Shown: piece by piece, positions 18,507 through 27,907 of the stretch
How the letters are laid out: each line of letters opens with the position of its first letter
Position numbering within the stretch: position 1 is the stretch's first letter
Assembly (NCBI GenBank): GCA_963727535.1
Contig: CAVSGR010000005.1
Coordinates: 124,001 to 188,000 of the forward strand
Length of the DNA: 64,000 nucleotides
DNA from: RBG-16-34-14 sp963727535
GTDB taxonomy: Bacteria; Bacteroidota; Ignavibacteria; Ignavibacteriales; Ignavibacteriaceae
Direction: 5' to 3'
Program-made: the position numbers and the translations under genes
The notes under the pieces: generated by a model
Databases searched by the model: none
What the model saw: the letters and a program-made list of their open reading frames with translations, nothing else
What the model was told of the DNA's origin: nothing

Positions 18507-19199
18507 ATGGGAAAGAACGAGAGAAAATATCCGAGTTTTCGTGATATAAAGCTTTCTAATTTTGTTAATAAGAATACCTTAAGGAATGTTTTTTACATGT
18601 CTGCTGGTATTCTTGTTTTTATCTTCGGTGTTGTTGTTTACGGAATTATTCTTAACTCTCTTGAAGATACTCTCCAGGAAGATATATTGAAGAATGGTTA
18701 TACAGAATTGAAAGATGTAAACATTATAGTTGACAGGAAAACTTTTACATTAAGTATTTATGAAGATACAGTTTTAATAAAAACTTACCGCGCAAGTTTT
18801 GGAAGGAACATTAATGTTGCCAAGAGCAGTGCAGATGACAATGCAACTCCTGTAGGCGAGTACCAGGTATGTGATATTGATACTGCCTATAAATATTATA
18901 AATTTCTAAAGTTAAATTATCCTAATCTTAACGATGCTTCCGAAGCTTTGAGAAAAGGAGTAATTACTCAGCGTGAGTTTGATCAGTTAAAATTTGAATT
19001 TTATTACGAAGGCTGTCCGAAGCTTAAAACAGCTTTAGGAAATGATGTGGGCATTCACGGGATTGGAAGATTAAATTTTATATTTAAAAATCTGCCGTTT
19101 GTTTATAACTGGACAGACGGCTCGATAGCTCTTACAAATGAAGACATCGATGAAATTCTTACAGTTGTAAAGAAAGGGACAAAAGTTGTTATCAAATAA
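18507..19199 (+). CDS. YkuD-fold L,D-transpeptidase-like protein with Ser at the Cys position
   Basis: A 230-residue protein with one N-terminal transmembrane helix (about 30-50, 'VFYMSAGILVFIFGVVVYGIIL') and a periplasmic YkuD domain from about residue 75 ('VDRKTFTLSIYEDTVLIKTYRASFGRN'). The active-site region reads 'GIHGIGRL...NWTDGSIALTN'. The His-Gly is present, but the catalytic Cys of 'GC(I/V)' is replaced by Ser206 (codon TCG 19122-19124). It may be inactive in cross-linking or use another chemistry. ATG 18507 is preferred to the in-frame TTG at 18504. The next gene overlaps by 14 nt. Confidence 0.8.
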   Translation: MGKNERKYPSFRDIKLSNFVNKNTLRNVFYMSAGILVFIFGVVVYGIILNSLEDTLQEDILKNGYTELKDVNIIVDRKTFTLSIYEDTVLIKTYRASFGRNINVAKSSADDNATPVGEYQVCDIDTAYKYYKFLKLNYPNLNDASEALRKGVITQREFDQLKFEFYYEGCPKLKTALGNDVGIHGIGRLNFIFKNLPFVYNWTDGSIALTNEDIDEILTVVKKGTKVVIK

Positions 19200-19809
19200 A
19201 ATTATTCGGTCATTAATTCTACTTTCAATTTTTGCTTTGCTTTTTGGCTGTGGTAAAACAGAACAGAAAAAAACCAATGAAGAGCCGGTAAAAAACTTTA
19301 ACGATCCGGCTGTTATGCTTAAGGAAGCAAAAAAAATATTAGGAAATAATACTAAAATAGCTTACTCTGGAATGTTTGAAGATACAACCAAAGATGAAAT
19401 TGTTGCCGGTGTTGAAATCGATACCAAAGATGAATTAGGAATCAAATTTGCCTTGCTTAAAATTATTGGTAATAACCTTGGAAAAGGATTTGAAACCGGT
19501 TTACTCGATGGTTCAATCACAAATGGTTATATCAGTAAAATAAAACTTCCTCCTACAGATTACGAATTACTCTATTATAATTCACAGGATTATTACATCG
19601 GTTCACGTGGCGGTGAGGTATTCAGCTACATCATCGATTTTAAATTAGGGAAAGTATATTACGCTCATCTTATTATTGAACCGAAAACAATATCGCTTTT
19701 TCTATCGCATAATATTGAAAACAATGAGATTAAAGATTTCTTTATTAAGAAATTTAAGAAAGACTATCCGACATTCACTCTTGTATCAAAGGATTTTATA
19801 CTTGATTGA
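19186..19809 (+). CDS. lipoprotein of unknown function
   Basis: A 207-residue protein that opens at TTG 19186 inside the end of the YkuD gene. A GAAAGGG site lies just upstream and no ATG is available before the lipobox 'ALLFGC', Cys22. The rest shows no family I recognise. It alternates short beta-rich stretches ('LGIKFALLKIIGNNLG', 'VFSYIIDFKLGKVYYAHL'). The 14-nt overlap implies coupling with the YkuD protein, so a cell-envelope role is plausible. Confidence 0.72.
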   Translation: MLSNKIIRSLILLSIFALLFGCGKTEQKKTNEEPVKNFNDPAVMLKEAKKILGNNTKIAYSGMFEDTTKDEIVAGVEIDTKDELGIKFALLKIIGNNLGKGFETGLLDGSITNGYISKIKLPPTDYELLYYNSQDYYIGSRGGEVFSYIIDFKLGKVYYAHLIIEPKTISLFLSHNIENNEIKDFFIKKFKKDYPTFTLVSKDFILD

Positions 19810-19858
19810 CGGACAGAGAAAATATTATTTAGTCTTTTGTTAACCCTGCTATCATAAA

Positions 19859-21862
19859 ATGAAAATTTGCCGCTTACTTATTTTGTTTCTGCTTTTTAGT
19901 AAAATTCTTTTTGCGCAGCAATATGAATTGAAATCAATTGATTTTGAAGGGAATGAAGAATTTTCTACTTCAACATTAAAATCAATTATTTTATCTGAGG
20001 AATCTCCAGGATGGTTTTATAAATTCCTTAACTCGTTTACTCCTCTTGGTGCGCCGCCGGTTTATTTTGATTCTTTAAGCATTCGGATAGATGTAAATTC
20101 TATTTTATCTTTTTATAACGCGAACGGTTTTTTCGAAACCAGGGTTTCATACAAATATGATGTTGATACTTCGGATAATTATATAAGTCTGAAGTATACT
20201 ATCCGGGAAAATAAACCATCAAATTATAACAAACTGAGACTGATAGGACTTGATAAAGTGCCGACGTTTATAGTTACATCTATGTATTATTTATATCAGA
20301 TCGATACGACAAAAAAGTATAATCAGGATTATGTACAAACAAAAACGGGGGAGGCACTAACCATTTTATTAGATAATGGTTACGTTTATGCAGCTTTCGA
20401 CAGTATAATTGTATATAAAGATACTGCAAATAGTAACGCAGACCTTAATATTTATTTTACTCCCGGTATCCAGTATGTTGTCGATTCTATAGTTATTAAG
20501 AAAGACGGTGAAGGTGCTTCGGATGTTAAGAATGATTTATTGCGTGATGTAACCGGAATTTTACCCGGTCAGATTTATAATCTTGATGAATTGAGAAGAA
20601 GTCAGGTAAGATTGTACAGGACAGGTTTGTTCAATTCAATCACGGTTTCAATTCCAAATTCCGATTCCGGTAATTCAAATGGGAGATTGCCTTTATTATT
20701 AAATGGAAATATCGGCTTAATGAACGAGCTTTCTCCTGAGATAATTATGAACAACCAGCAAAGCTTTTTTAATATAGGTCTCGGTGCAACTTATATCAGG
20801 AAAAATTTTCTTGGTGATGCGAGAAAGCTTACAGTTAGTTCATCATTTGGCGTTCAGAATATCTTTAATATTAATTTCGGAACACTTTTCAAGAAATTTT
20901 CTTTCAGAGATACGACTTTACTCGGATATTTTGATTCAAGGGTTGTGCTTGAGCAACCTTTCCGGTACACAAACCCCATATATGCGACACTTGAAAATTA
21001 TGTTACTATCGAGAAACAGCTTAATATTAATGATACAAGGTATGGTAGTAAACTCTCCCTCGAGTTTGAATTGCCGCACTATACTTATATAAATTTTCTT
21101 AAAACCTCGTTTAATGTCGAACAAAGTAATGAGGTTTACAGAACTTTCAACGATAGTCTTTCGAAAAAACTTACTACAGTTATAGGTGCTGAGTTTGGTT
21201 CAACAACTGTAGATGATATTCTTTTTCCTACCAGGGGTTATACTTTGTCTTTTCAGATTGAAGAAGATAATGCTCTTCATTATTTAGTTAATAAATTAGC
21301 CAGTTCCAGTTTTGATGGAGCTCTTTTTTATAAAATATTAATTACTAATACAGCATTTGGTTCTTTCGGGAGAGTGAGGAATTACATTTTTGCGTGGAAA
21401 TTAAAAGTTGGGCATCTTCAGGCATATGTAGGCGATTATGGAGGAATTCCATTCAACAGGACTTTTTACGCTGGTGGAAGTAACTCGATAAGAGGATGGC
21501 GCTCAAATCAATTAGTGCCAAAAGGTACACCGGATGTGCCGGGCTTTCTTTCGAGCGAAGTGAATGTTAAAGGAGGAACCTTTCTTTTGGAAGGAACGCT
21601 CGAATTCAGGTTAAGGTTCCTGCAGAATTTTGGAGTTGCTCTATTTACAGATTATGGTAATACATGGCTCGGTTATAAAAGTTTCAGGTTTGATGATGTT
21701 GCAGTTGCAGCCGGAACCGGTCTAAGATATTATTCTTCCTTTGCCCCTTTCAGGCTGGACTTTGCTTTTAAATTTTATGACCCTGCAGACAAAGAATATA
21801 TCTTTAAAAAGAATTTCTGGGACAATTTTGAATTTCAATTCGGTATTGGCGAGGCTTTCTAA
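19859..21862 (+). CDS. Omp85/BamA-family outer-membrane protein
   Basis: A 667-residue protein with a signal peptide ('...SKILFAQ', about 1-19). The N-terminal half has POTRA-like units ('YELKSIDFEGNEEFSTSTLKSII', 'NYNKLRLIGLDKVPTFIV', 'VDSIVIKKDGEGA'). The C-terminal half is a 16-strand-type surface-antigen barrel with the conserved 'FPTRGYTLSFQIEE' and 'FYAGGSNSIRGWRSNQL' (the RGW/RGF motif of strand lid loop 6). It is shorter than a canonical five-POTRA BamA, so it may be a TamA-like or lineage-specific paralogue. The C-terminus 'FEFQFGIGEAF' ends in Phe, as expected for barrel insertion. Confidence 0.88.
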   Translation: MKICRLLILFLLFSKILFAQQYELKSIDFEGNEEFSTSTLKSIILSEESPGWFYKFLNSFTPLGAPPVYFDSLSIRIDVNSILSFYNANGFFETRVSYKYDVDTSDNYISLKYTIRENKPSNYNKLRLIGLDKVPTFIVTSMYYLYQIDTTKKYNQDYVQTKTGEALTILLDNGYVYAAFDSIIVYKDTANSNADLNIYFTPGIQYVVDSIVIKKDGEGASDVKNDLLRDVTGILPGQIYNLDELRRSQVRLYRTGLFNSITVSIPNSDSGNSNGRLPLLLNGNIGLMNELSPEIIMNNQQSFFNIGLGATYIRKNFLGDARKLTVSSSFGVQNIFNINFGTLFKKFSFRDTTLLGYFDSRVVLEQPFRYTNPIYATLENYVTIEKQLNINDTRYGSKLSLEFELPHYTYINFLKTSFNVEQSNEVYRTFNDSLSKKLTTVIGAEFGSTTVDDILFPTRGYTLSFQIEEDNALHYLVNKLASSSFDGALFYKILITNTAFGSFGRVRNYIFAWKLKVGHLQAYVGDYGGIPFNRTFYAGGSNSIRGWRSNQLVPKGTPDVPGFLSSEVNVKGGTFLLEGTLEFRLRFLQNFGVALFTDYGNTWLGYKSFRFDDVAVAAGTGLRYYSSFAPFRLDFAFKFYDPADKEYIFKKNFWDNFEFQFGIGEAF

Positions 21863-21934
21863 TATTTAATTCTTTGTTTGCTTTTAGGAAATAACTATTT
21901 TTTTACACATCTTTTAAATAAAAAGAGAACATTT

Positions 21935-22810
21935 ATGATTTATAGTATGACAGGTTACGGAAGAGGCGCAGCAGGTAATAAAAAAGTAACTTTTGAAACC
22001 GAGATAAAAAGCGTTAACAGCCGCTACCTCGATGTTTTTTTTCGATTGCCTTCTTCACTTCAAAGCAAAGAATATGAATTAAGAGAACAAATCAAAAATA
22101 AAATAAAGAGAGGAAAAATCACCGTTCTCTTTCAAATTAAAAACAATGAAAATGCAACTAATATCCCACCTGTCGACAAAGAAAAGCTAAAAACTTTTTT
22201 AACTTTTATAAAAGATGTAAAAAAGGTGGCTAAGATAAATGAAAAAATTAAGATTGAACATTTACTCACATTCAAAGAATTATTTATTCCGGACCAATTT
22301 GAATTTACCGAAGAAGAATTTAATCTTGTAAAAGAGTCTCTTGATAAAGCACTAGATGAATTTCTTATTATGAAAAGTAAAGAAGGAGGCGAACTGTCCA
22401 AAGATCTTAGCAAAAGAATAAATAATATTGAAGAAAAAATTGTAATTATCGAAAATGAATTCCGTAACAGTGTCAATGAACATTTTAGTTCTCTTAAAGA
22501 AAAAATAAAAACATTAATTGAGAATGCTTCAGATTACAGCGACAGGCTTGAACTGGAGTTAGCCATAATTGCTGAAAAAGCAGACATAACAGAAGAGTGT
22601 GTAAGACTTAAAAGTCATTTGAAGTTTTTCTTAGAAAGTATGAAGAATGAAAAAGAACCGGGAAGAAAACTTAATTTTATTTGTCAGGAAATGAACAGGG
22701 AAGCAAACACGATTTCATCAAAATCTGTATCAACAGTTATAACTCATAATTCGGTTCTTATAAAAGAAGAAATAGAAAGAATTCGCGAGCAGATACAAAA
22801 CATTGAATAA
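21935..22810 (+). CDS. yicC: YicC-family endoribonuclease
   Basis: A 291-residue protein that starts 'MIYSMTGYGRGAAGNKK', the family's fixed N-terminus, and ends '...IKEEIERIREQIQNIE', the fixed C-terminus. YicC/YloC proteins are endoribonucleases. The frame is open upstream to 21878, but ATG 21935 matches the family start. The end overlaps gmk by 8 nt, and the yicC-gmk-rpoZ-coaBC order is typical of many bacteria. Confidence 0.95.
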   Translation: MIYSMTGYGRGAAGNKKVTFETEIKSVNSRYLDVFFRLPSSLQSKEYELREQIKNKIKRGKITVLFQIKNNENATNIPPVDKEKLKTFLTFIKDVKKVAKINEKIKIEHLLTFKELFIPDQFEFTEEEFNLVKESLDKALDEFLIMKSKEGGELSKDLSKRINNIEEKIVIIENEFRNSVNEHFSSLKEKIKTLIENASDYSDRLELELAIIAEKADITEECVRLKSHLKFFLESMKNEKEPGRKLNFICQEMNREANTISSKSVSTVITHNSVLIKEEIERIREQIQNIE

Positions 22811-23387
22811 CTTGAAGACGAAACAGGGAAAGATATTTGTCGTTTCGGCTCCAAGCGGTGCTGGTAAAACCACTATTGTAAAAAATATACTAAGCAGTTT
22901 CCCGGAATTATCGGTTTCTATTTCGGCAACCACACGCAAGAAAAGAGAACACGAAGTTAATGAAGTTGATTATCAATTTATTTCTGAGGAAGAATTTCTT
23001 AAAAAGATTGAAAAAAATGACTTCGTCGAATGGGAGAAATTTTACGACTACTATTACGGCACTCCCAGAGGATTTATAGAAGATAAAATAAATAGTGGTA
23101 TTTCCGTGCTTTTGGAGGTGGATGTTAAAGGTGCACTAAATATAAAAGATATTTACCCTGATGCAATTTTAATATATATTTCACCCCCCAGTTTTGAAGT
23201 TCTTGTAGAAAGGCTTAAAAACAGGAAGACTGAAGACGAAAATGACCTAAAAAAACGCATTGAGCGCGCAAAAATGGAATTGAGTCTTAAGGACAAATTT
23301 GATTATCTTGTACTTAATAAAGATTTAAACACTGCAGTTTTTGACGTCAAAGCAATTATAAAGAAAATAATCACTAAGGAGAGTTAA
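22803..23387 (+). CDS. gmk: guanylate kinase
   Basis: A 194-residue GMP kinase with P-loop 'SAPSGAGKTTI' (about 15-25), 'SVSISATTRKKREHEVNEVDYQFIS' and 'FVEWEKFYDYYYGTP'. It begins at TTG 22803 within yicC or at a second TTG 9 nt on; no ATG is available. The rpoZ gene follows after 3 nt. Confidence 0.95.
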   Translation: MNNLKTKQGKIFVVSAPSGAGKTTIVKNILSSFPELSVSISATTRKKREHEVNEVDYQFISEEEFLKKIEKNDFVEWEKFYDYYYGTPRGFIEDKINSGISVLLEVDVKGALNIKDIYPDAILIYISPPSFEVLVERLKNRKTEDENDLKKRIERAKMELSLKDKFDYLVLNKDLNTAVFDVKAIIKKIITKES

Positions 23388-23390
23388 TTA

Positions 23391-23684
23391 ATGAATATCG
23401 AACCGGTAGATTTAAGAGAAATTGATAAGCGGACAGCTAATGTTTATGAAGCGATAATCGTGGCTTCTAAGAGAGCACGCCAGATAAATGATGAACAAAA
23501 GATGGAGTTCAACGCTTTGTTAAGTACAGTTGCTCCTCCGGCTGCAGGCGAGGAAGAAGGTGAAGATATCCAAAACCCTGCGCAGCTAAAAATAGCATTA
23601 GAACTTGAGAACAGGGAGAAACCTCATATTGAAGCAATTAATGAATTACTTGACGGTAAAGTTGAGTATGAATACAAACAATAA
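23391..23684 (+). CDS. rpoZ: RNA polymerase omega subunit
   Basis: A 97-residue protein with the omega-type helix 'DLREIDKRTANVYEAIIVASKRARQIND' that packs on the beta-prime subunit. The position between gmk and coaBC supports the call, and AAGGAG is visible before the ATG. Confidence 0.9.
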   Translation: MNIEPVDLREIDKRTANVYEAIIVASKRARQINDEQKMEFNALLSTVAPPAAGEEEGEDIQNPAQLKIALELENREKPHIEAINELLDGKVEYEYKQ

Positions 23685-23710
23685 TTCCTTTCTTAATTTT
23701 ATTTAGATAA

Positions 23711-24922
23711 ATGCCGAATGATGTATTCCGAAAGAAAAAGATTATACTGGGGGTAACGGGATGCATAGCTGCTTATAAAGCCTGTTATTTAACAAGAGAA
23801 TTAAAAAATCATGGAGCGGAAGTTAAAGTTGTAATGACACCTTCCGCTTTGCAGTTTGTAGAGCCTTTAACTTTTTCTGCACTTTCAGGTAATCCAGTAA
23901 TAGTAAATACTTTTCCGGAATCCCAGGAGAACGGAACCGATGTTGCGACATGGCATATAGATACTGCACGTTGGGCAGATCTTATTTTGATAGCTCCGGC
24001 AACAGTTAACACAGTTGCAAAGATTGCAAATGGATTTGCTGATAATGCTTTAACTATACTTGTCTCAGCAGCACGTTCACCTTTGATTATTGCTCCCGCT
24101 GCTGATGTTGATATGTATCTTAACAAAACTACAACTACAAATATTCAGAAACTTGAAGAGCTTGGACATTTTGTTGTTTATGCAGAGGAGGGAGAGCTTG
24201 CAAGCGGACTTTCAGGTTACGGCAGATTAGCTGATATAAATAAAATTATTGATTCTGCTGAACTTGTTCTTTCAGGAATTAAAAAAGATTTAACAGGTAA
24301 AAAAATTCTTGTTACTGCGGGACCAACTTATGAAGACATCGATCCTGTAAGATATATTGGTAACCGTTCTTCTGGTAAAATGGGATATGCTATTGCGAAA
24401 GCTGCTTTTCTTCGCGGGGCTGATGTAACCTTAATTTCAGGCCATTCTTCTGAAGTTGCTTACCCGGAAATTAAACTTTACAAAGTAAGATCTGCTAAAG
24501 AGATGAAGAATGCTGTTACAAAAAAAATAAAAAGTAATGACGTTTTAATTATGACGGCAGCAGTTGCGGATTATAAGCCATCTAAAATTTCACAGAAGAA
24601 AATAAAAAAGGAAGATAAACTTTCTTCTATTGATTTAATACAAACAGAAGATATCCTTTCATCAATTAAGAAAGATGGAAAGAAAATAATTGGCTTTGCA
24701 CTCGAAACGAATAATGCAGGAAAAAATGCATTAAAGAAACTTAAAGAAAAAAATCTCGATATGATTGTGTTGAATTCTTTAAACAATAAAAAAAGCGGTT
24801 TTGAGTACGATTCAAATAAGATTACAATAATCAGTAAATTAGGTAAGAATAAAAGTTTTCCTCTTCAATCGAAATTCCAGGCAGCAAATAATATTTTAAC
24901 AGAAGTAAAAAAATTATCTTAG
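23711..24922 (+). CDS. coaBC: bifunctional phosphopantothenoylcysteine decarboxylase/ligase
   Basis: A 403-residue coenzyme A biosynthesis enzyme. The N-terminal flavin decarboxylase domain (CoaC, about 1-185) shows 'ILGVTGCIAAYKACYLTRELKNHGAEVKVVMT' and 'LILIAPATVNTVAKIANGFADN'. The C-terminal CTP-dependent ligase (CoaB, about 195-403) shows 'ILVTAGPTYEDIDPVRYIGNRSSGKMGYAIA' and 'MTAAVADYKP'. It is the last gene of the yicC-gmk-rpoZ unit. Confidence 0.96.
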   Translation: MPNDVFRKKKIILGVTGCIAAYKACYLTRELKNHGAEVKVVMTPSALQFVEPLTFSALSGNPVIVNTFPESQENGTDVATWHIDTARWADLILIAPATVNTVAKIANGFADNALTILVSAARSPLIIAPAADVDMYLNKTTTTNIQKLEELGHFVVYAEEGELASGLSGYGRLADINKIIDSAELVLSGIKKDLTGKKILVTAGPTYEDIDPVRYIGNRSSGKMGYAIAKAAFLRGADVTLISGHSSEVAYPEIKLYKVRSAKEMKNAVTKKIKSNDVLIMTAAVADYKPSKISQKKIKKEDKLSSIDLIQTEDILSSIKKDGKKIIGFALETNNAGKNALKKLKEKNLDMIVLNSLNNKKSGFEYDSNKITIISKLGKNKSFPLQSKFQAANNILTEVKKLS

Positions 24923-25005
24923 TGATTCTTGTGTTCTTAGTGCCTCAGTGGTTGTCTCTTTACCACTTAGATATAAGGGACACTAAGTAACACTTAGTCT
25001 TTATT

Positions 25006-25734
25006 ATGAGCGAAATCAAAAAACAAATAATAGAAGCACTAAAAGATCAGAAAGAAATTTTCGGGGATGAACTTTTTACTTCTCAATCATCAAATAGGAA
25101 AACAACTGTCGTGACAAAAATTAAAAATGAAAACGCAGATGGTATTTCTCTCTTCGAAACTAAAGAGAATTGGGAAAAAGCAGCATCACTTGAAGAACTC
25201 GATAAGCTGATCAACAAATGTACAAAGTGTTCACTTCATAAAAGCAGGACAAATTTTGTTTTCGGAGTCGGTAATCCAAATGCAGATGTAATGGTTATTG
25301 GCGAAGGGCCTGGTGCAGATGAGGATGCACAAGGAGAACCGTTTGTCGGTCGTGCAGGCAAACTGCTTAATGAAATTCTTAAAGCAATAAATTTTCAGAG
25401 AGATGAAGTTTACATTGCTAATGTTGTTAAAAGTCGTCCACCCGGTAATCGTACGCCAACATCAGAAGAAATGGAAGCGTGCCTTCCATATCTTAAAAAG
25501 CAGATAGAATTAATAAAGCCGAAACTTATTTTGTGTTTAGGTTTAACCGCCGCGCAGGGACTTCTCAAAAAAAGAGAATCATTAACAAAATTAAGGGGAC
25601 AAGTTTTCGATTACCTGAACGCAAAAGTAATGGTTACATATCATCCCGCAGCACTTTTGAGAAATCCGAATTGGAAGAGACCTTGCTGGGAAGATGTACA
25701 GCAATTCAGAAAAATGTATGATGAAATGAAGTAG
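25006..25734 (+). CDS. uracil-DNA glycosylase, family 4 (Fe-S)
   Basis: A 242-residue DNA repair enzyme. The 4Fe-4S ligand cysteines are visible as Cys72 and Cys75 ('CTKC'), Cys159 ('EACLPYL') and a late Cys in 'KRPCWED'. The catalytic region reads 'VIGEGPGADEDAQGEPFVGRAGKLL', and the C-terminal motif is 'HPAALLRNP'. The N-terminal 60 residues are an extension of no clear fold. It is separated from coaBC by an 83-nt gap with no clear signal. Confidence 0.93.
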   Translation: MSEIKKQIIEALKDQKEIFGDELFTSQSSNRKTTVVTKIKNENADGISLFETKENWEKAASLEELDKLINKCTKCSLHKSRTNFVFGVGNPNADVMVIGEGPGADEDAQGEPFVGRAGKLLNEILKAINFQRDEVYIANVVKSRPPGNRTPTSEEMEACLPYLKKQIELIKPKLILCLGLTAAQGLLKKRESLTKLRGQVFDYLNAKVMVTYHPAALLRNPNWKRPCWEDVQQFRKMYDEMK

Positions 25735-25770
25735 GGACGACGTCAATCAAAATAATTGTATAGAAAATAC

Positions 25771-25800
25771 TGTAGGGACACTCAATTGAGTGTCCTTACA
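25771..25800. repeat. palindromic repeat copy 1 (ACTC-AATT-GAGT centre)
   Basis: A 30-bp near-perfect palindrome with arm TGTAGGGACACTC and centre AATT. One arm has a single C-to-T change (TGTCCTTACA), which keeps a G-U pair in RNA. It lies between the uracil-DNA glycosylase and the RAYT gene. Confidence 0.85.
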
Positions 25801-25841
25801 AATAAATATATTGATAATGCCATTAAATTTTTGGGGGCAAA

Positions 25842-26365
25842 ATGTACAATTCAAAACAACACTACCGAAGATCAATCAGGTTAAAAGAATATGATTATTC
25901 ATTTCCTAATTGGTATTACGTTACTATATGCACGAAATACTTTAAATGCTGGTTTGGTAAAATAAAGAAAAGCAAAGTAATTTATAATGAATTAGGAAGA
26001 AGAGCAGTCAGATATTTCAATGAAATACCGAAACACTTTAAAAATACTGAATTAGATTATTTTGTTGTAATGCCAAATCATGTTCACGGAATAATAATTA
26101 TGGGAGATGTTGTAGGGACACTCGATCGAGTGTCCCTACAAGAGGGTGAATTTGGTAAAATGGTGAAGAACTCATTATCGCTTATGGTTAATCAATATAA
26201 AGGTTCGGTTGCAGGTTTGCCCGACGAAACGATTTTCCGGACTTTGCATGGCAGTCACGTTTTTATGAACATATAATAAGAAATGATAATGATTTGCATA
26301 GAATACGAACTTATATTGAAAACAATCCTCTCAAGTGGCAACTGGATGAATATTATAAAGAATAA
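25842..26365 (+). pseudogene. RAYT-type (REP-associated tyrosine) HUH transposase, frameshifted
   Basis: The frame starts 'MYNSKQHYRRSIRLKEYDYSFPNWYYVTICTK' and carries the HUH motif 'MPNHVHGIIIM' and a later Tyr ('VNQYKGSV') in the catalytic position of Y1 transposases. The frame stops at 26276. The family's C-terminal segment continues in another frame to TAA 26363-26365 ('FAWQSRFYEHIIRNDNDLHRIRTYIENNPLKWQ'), so an indel lies at about 26220-26245. A copy of the palindromic repeat (26111-26140) lies inside the reading frame and is translated as 'VVGTLDRVSLQ'. RAYTs mobilise short palindromic repeats, so this is the likely source of the repeats nearby. Confidence 0.85.
26111..26140. repeat. 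palindromic repeat copy 2, inside the RAYT gene
   Basis: A perfect 30-bp palindrome with arm TGTAGGGACACTC and centre GATC. It is in frame within the transposase just after the HUH motif. Confidence 0.92.
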
Positions 26366-26371
26366 TTTTCC

Positions 26372-27907
26372 TTATTTCTTTAATACAACTTCGTAAAGAT
26401 CCTGCCTTCTATCGTACCAATTTAATGTACTGCCGCTTGAACGGTGTCTTTTAAGTAATTCAAGATCAACATCATGTATTACCACTGTTTCAACATTTGG
26501 AGTACATTCTGCAGCAATTGCATCGCGGGCAAACATAAAATCAGATGGCGTATAAATTCCTGATTGCGCATACTGGATATCCATATTTTCTACAAATGGA
26601 AGATTACCAACGTTTCCTGCTATAGCAGCATAAACGCCATTTTCAATACAACGGGCTTCAACACATTTGCGAACACGAAGATATCCGTAACGTTCATCTG
26701 TGCAGAAAGGAACAAAAATTATTTCGGCACCTTTGGCAACTGCTATCCTGCTTAATTCCGGAAACTCAACATCATAACAAATCTGGATATTTATTTTCCC
26801 GGCATCTGTCTCAAATACTTCAATTTTATCGCCGGGTTTTACTCCCCACCATCTTCTTTCATTTGGTGTAATATGAATTTTATATTGTTTTTCTATTGTT
26901 CCATCACGCCTGAAAAGATAAGCGATGTTGTAAAGGGAATCACCTTCCAGGGTAAAATGTGAACCGCCGATTATGTTAACATTATGTTTTATAGCAAGGT
27001 TTGAAAATAGTTCGAGATACTTGGGTGTAAACTCTGCAAGCTTACGTACGGCTGTTCCTGGTCGTTCATTCGGAAGGAAAGATAAAAGCTGAAGTGTGAA
27101 AATTTCGGGGTAAAGTACAAAGTCAGCTCTATAACCGGATGCAACATCTGTAAAGTATTCACACTGCTGAACGAAATCATCAAAGTTATCGAGCTCTCTC
27201 ATCTGGTATTGTACAGCACAAATTCTGACTTTTTGGGAAGGAACAATTTGTTTTCCTTTGGGTGGCTGATAATCTATATTGGACCATTCGAGTAAAGTTG
27301 CATTACCTCCCGATTCTTCATCACTTCGCAAATATGCCGGTATTATTCTTTTCAAAATAAATCCATTTGCAAGTTGTGCAGTAAGTACGGGATCATATAA
27401 TTCTTTTTCCATTACTCTTTGCACATATTCACGTGCGCTCATTTTTTTCTGGTGCTTTTGATATCCCGGAATCCTTCCGCCAAGTACAATGTTTTTAAGA
27501 TTTTTTTCTATTGCAAGCTCTTTGCGTGCACGGTAAAGTCTTCTTGAAAGTTTATACCCGCGGTAATTGGGGTGAACCATAATCTCGATTCCGTAAAGCG
27601 TTTCACCATCAGGATCATGATTTGTAATATAGCCGGAGTCACTCAACTTTTTCCAGTCGTCAGCTTCGTTGTAAAGATCAAAATCAACAATAAGACTGCT
27701 TGAAGATGCAACTATTTTTTTATTAAGCTCTATGCATAATTGTCCCTCGGGAAATATTGCAAGCTGACTTTGTATTTGTTCTTTTGTCCAGGTATGCATT
27801 CCAGGGAAACACAATTCCTGTAGTTTAACGATCTGGTCAAAGTCTTCTATCCGCAGAGTTCTTACAACAATTTTTCTCTCAAGCGTTTTTAAATCGATCT
27901 TTTTCAT
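26372..27907 (-). CDS. GNAT acetyltransferase-nitrilase fusion protein
   Basis: A 511-residue two-domain protein. The N-terminal GNAT domain (about 12-200) shows 'IEDFDQIVKLQELCFPGM' and 'IEIMVHPNYRGYKLSRRLYRARKELA'. The C-terminal carbon-nitrogen hydrolase domain (about 225-505) has the Glu in 'VLYPEIF', the Lys in 'IEKQYKIH' and the catalytic Cys in 'INIQICYDVEFPEL'. The linked pair is a known architecture of unknown substrate. It is cytoplasmic with no signal peptide. It converges on the RAYT remnant, and only 6 nt separate the two ends. Confidence 0.92.
   Translation of the reverse strand: MKKIDLKTLERKIVVRTLRIEDFDQIVKLQELCFPGMHTWTKEQIQSQLAIFPEGQLCIELNKKIVASSSSLIVDFDLYNEADDWKKLSDSGYITNHDPDGETLYGIEIMVHPNYRGYKLSRRLYRARKELAIEKNLKNIVLGGRIPGYQKHQKKMSAREYVQRVMEKELYDPVLTAQLANGFILKRIIPAYLRSDEESGGNATLLEWSNIDYQPPKGKQIVPSQKVRICAVQYQMRELDNFDDFVQQCEYFTDVASGYRADFVLYPEIFTLQLLSFLPNERPGTAVRKLAEFTPKYLELFSNLAIKHNVNIIGGSHFTLEGDSLYNIAYLFRRDGTIEKQYKIHITPNERRWWGVKPGDKIEVFETDAGKINIQICYDVEFPELSRIAVAKGAEIIFVPFCTDERYGYLRVRKCVEARCIENGVYAAIAGNVGNLPFVENMDIQYAQSGIYTPSDFMFARDAIAAECTPNVETVVIHDVDLELLKRHRSSGSTLNWYDRRQDLYEVVLKK

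Noticed and set aside
24923..25005. Repeated TTAGTG/CACTTAG-like words between coaBC and the uracil-DNA glycosylase
   Set aside because: Pairing is imperfect and short; no clear terminator or repeat unit.
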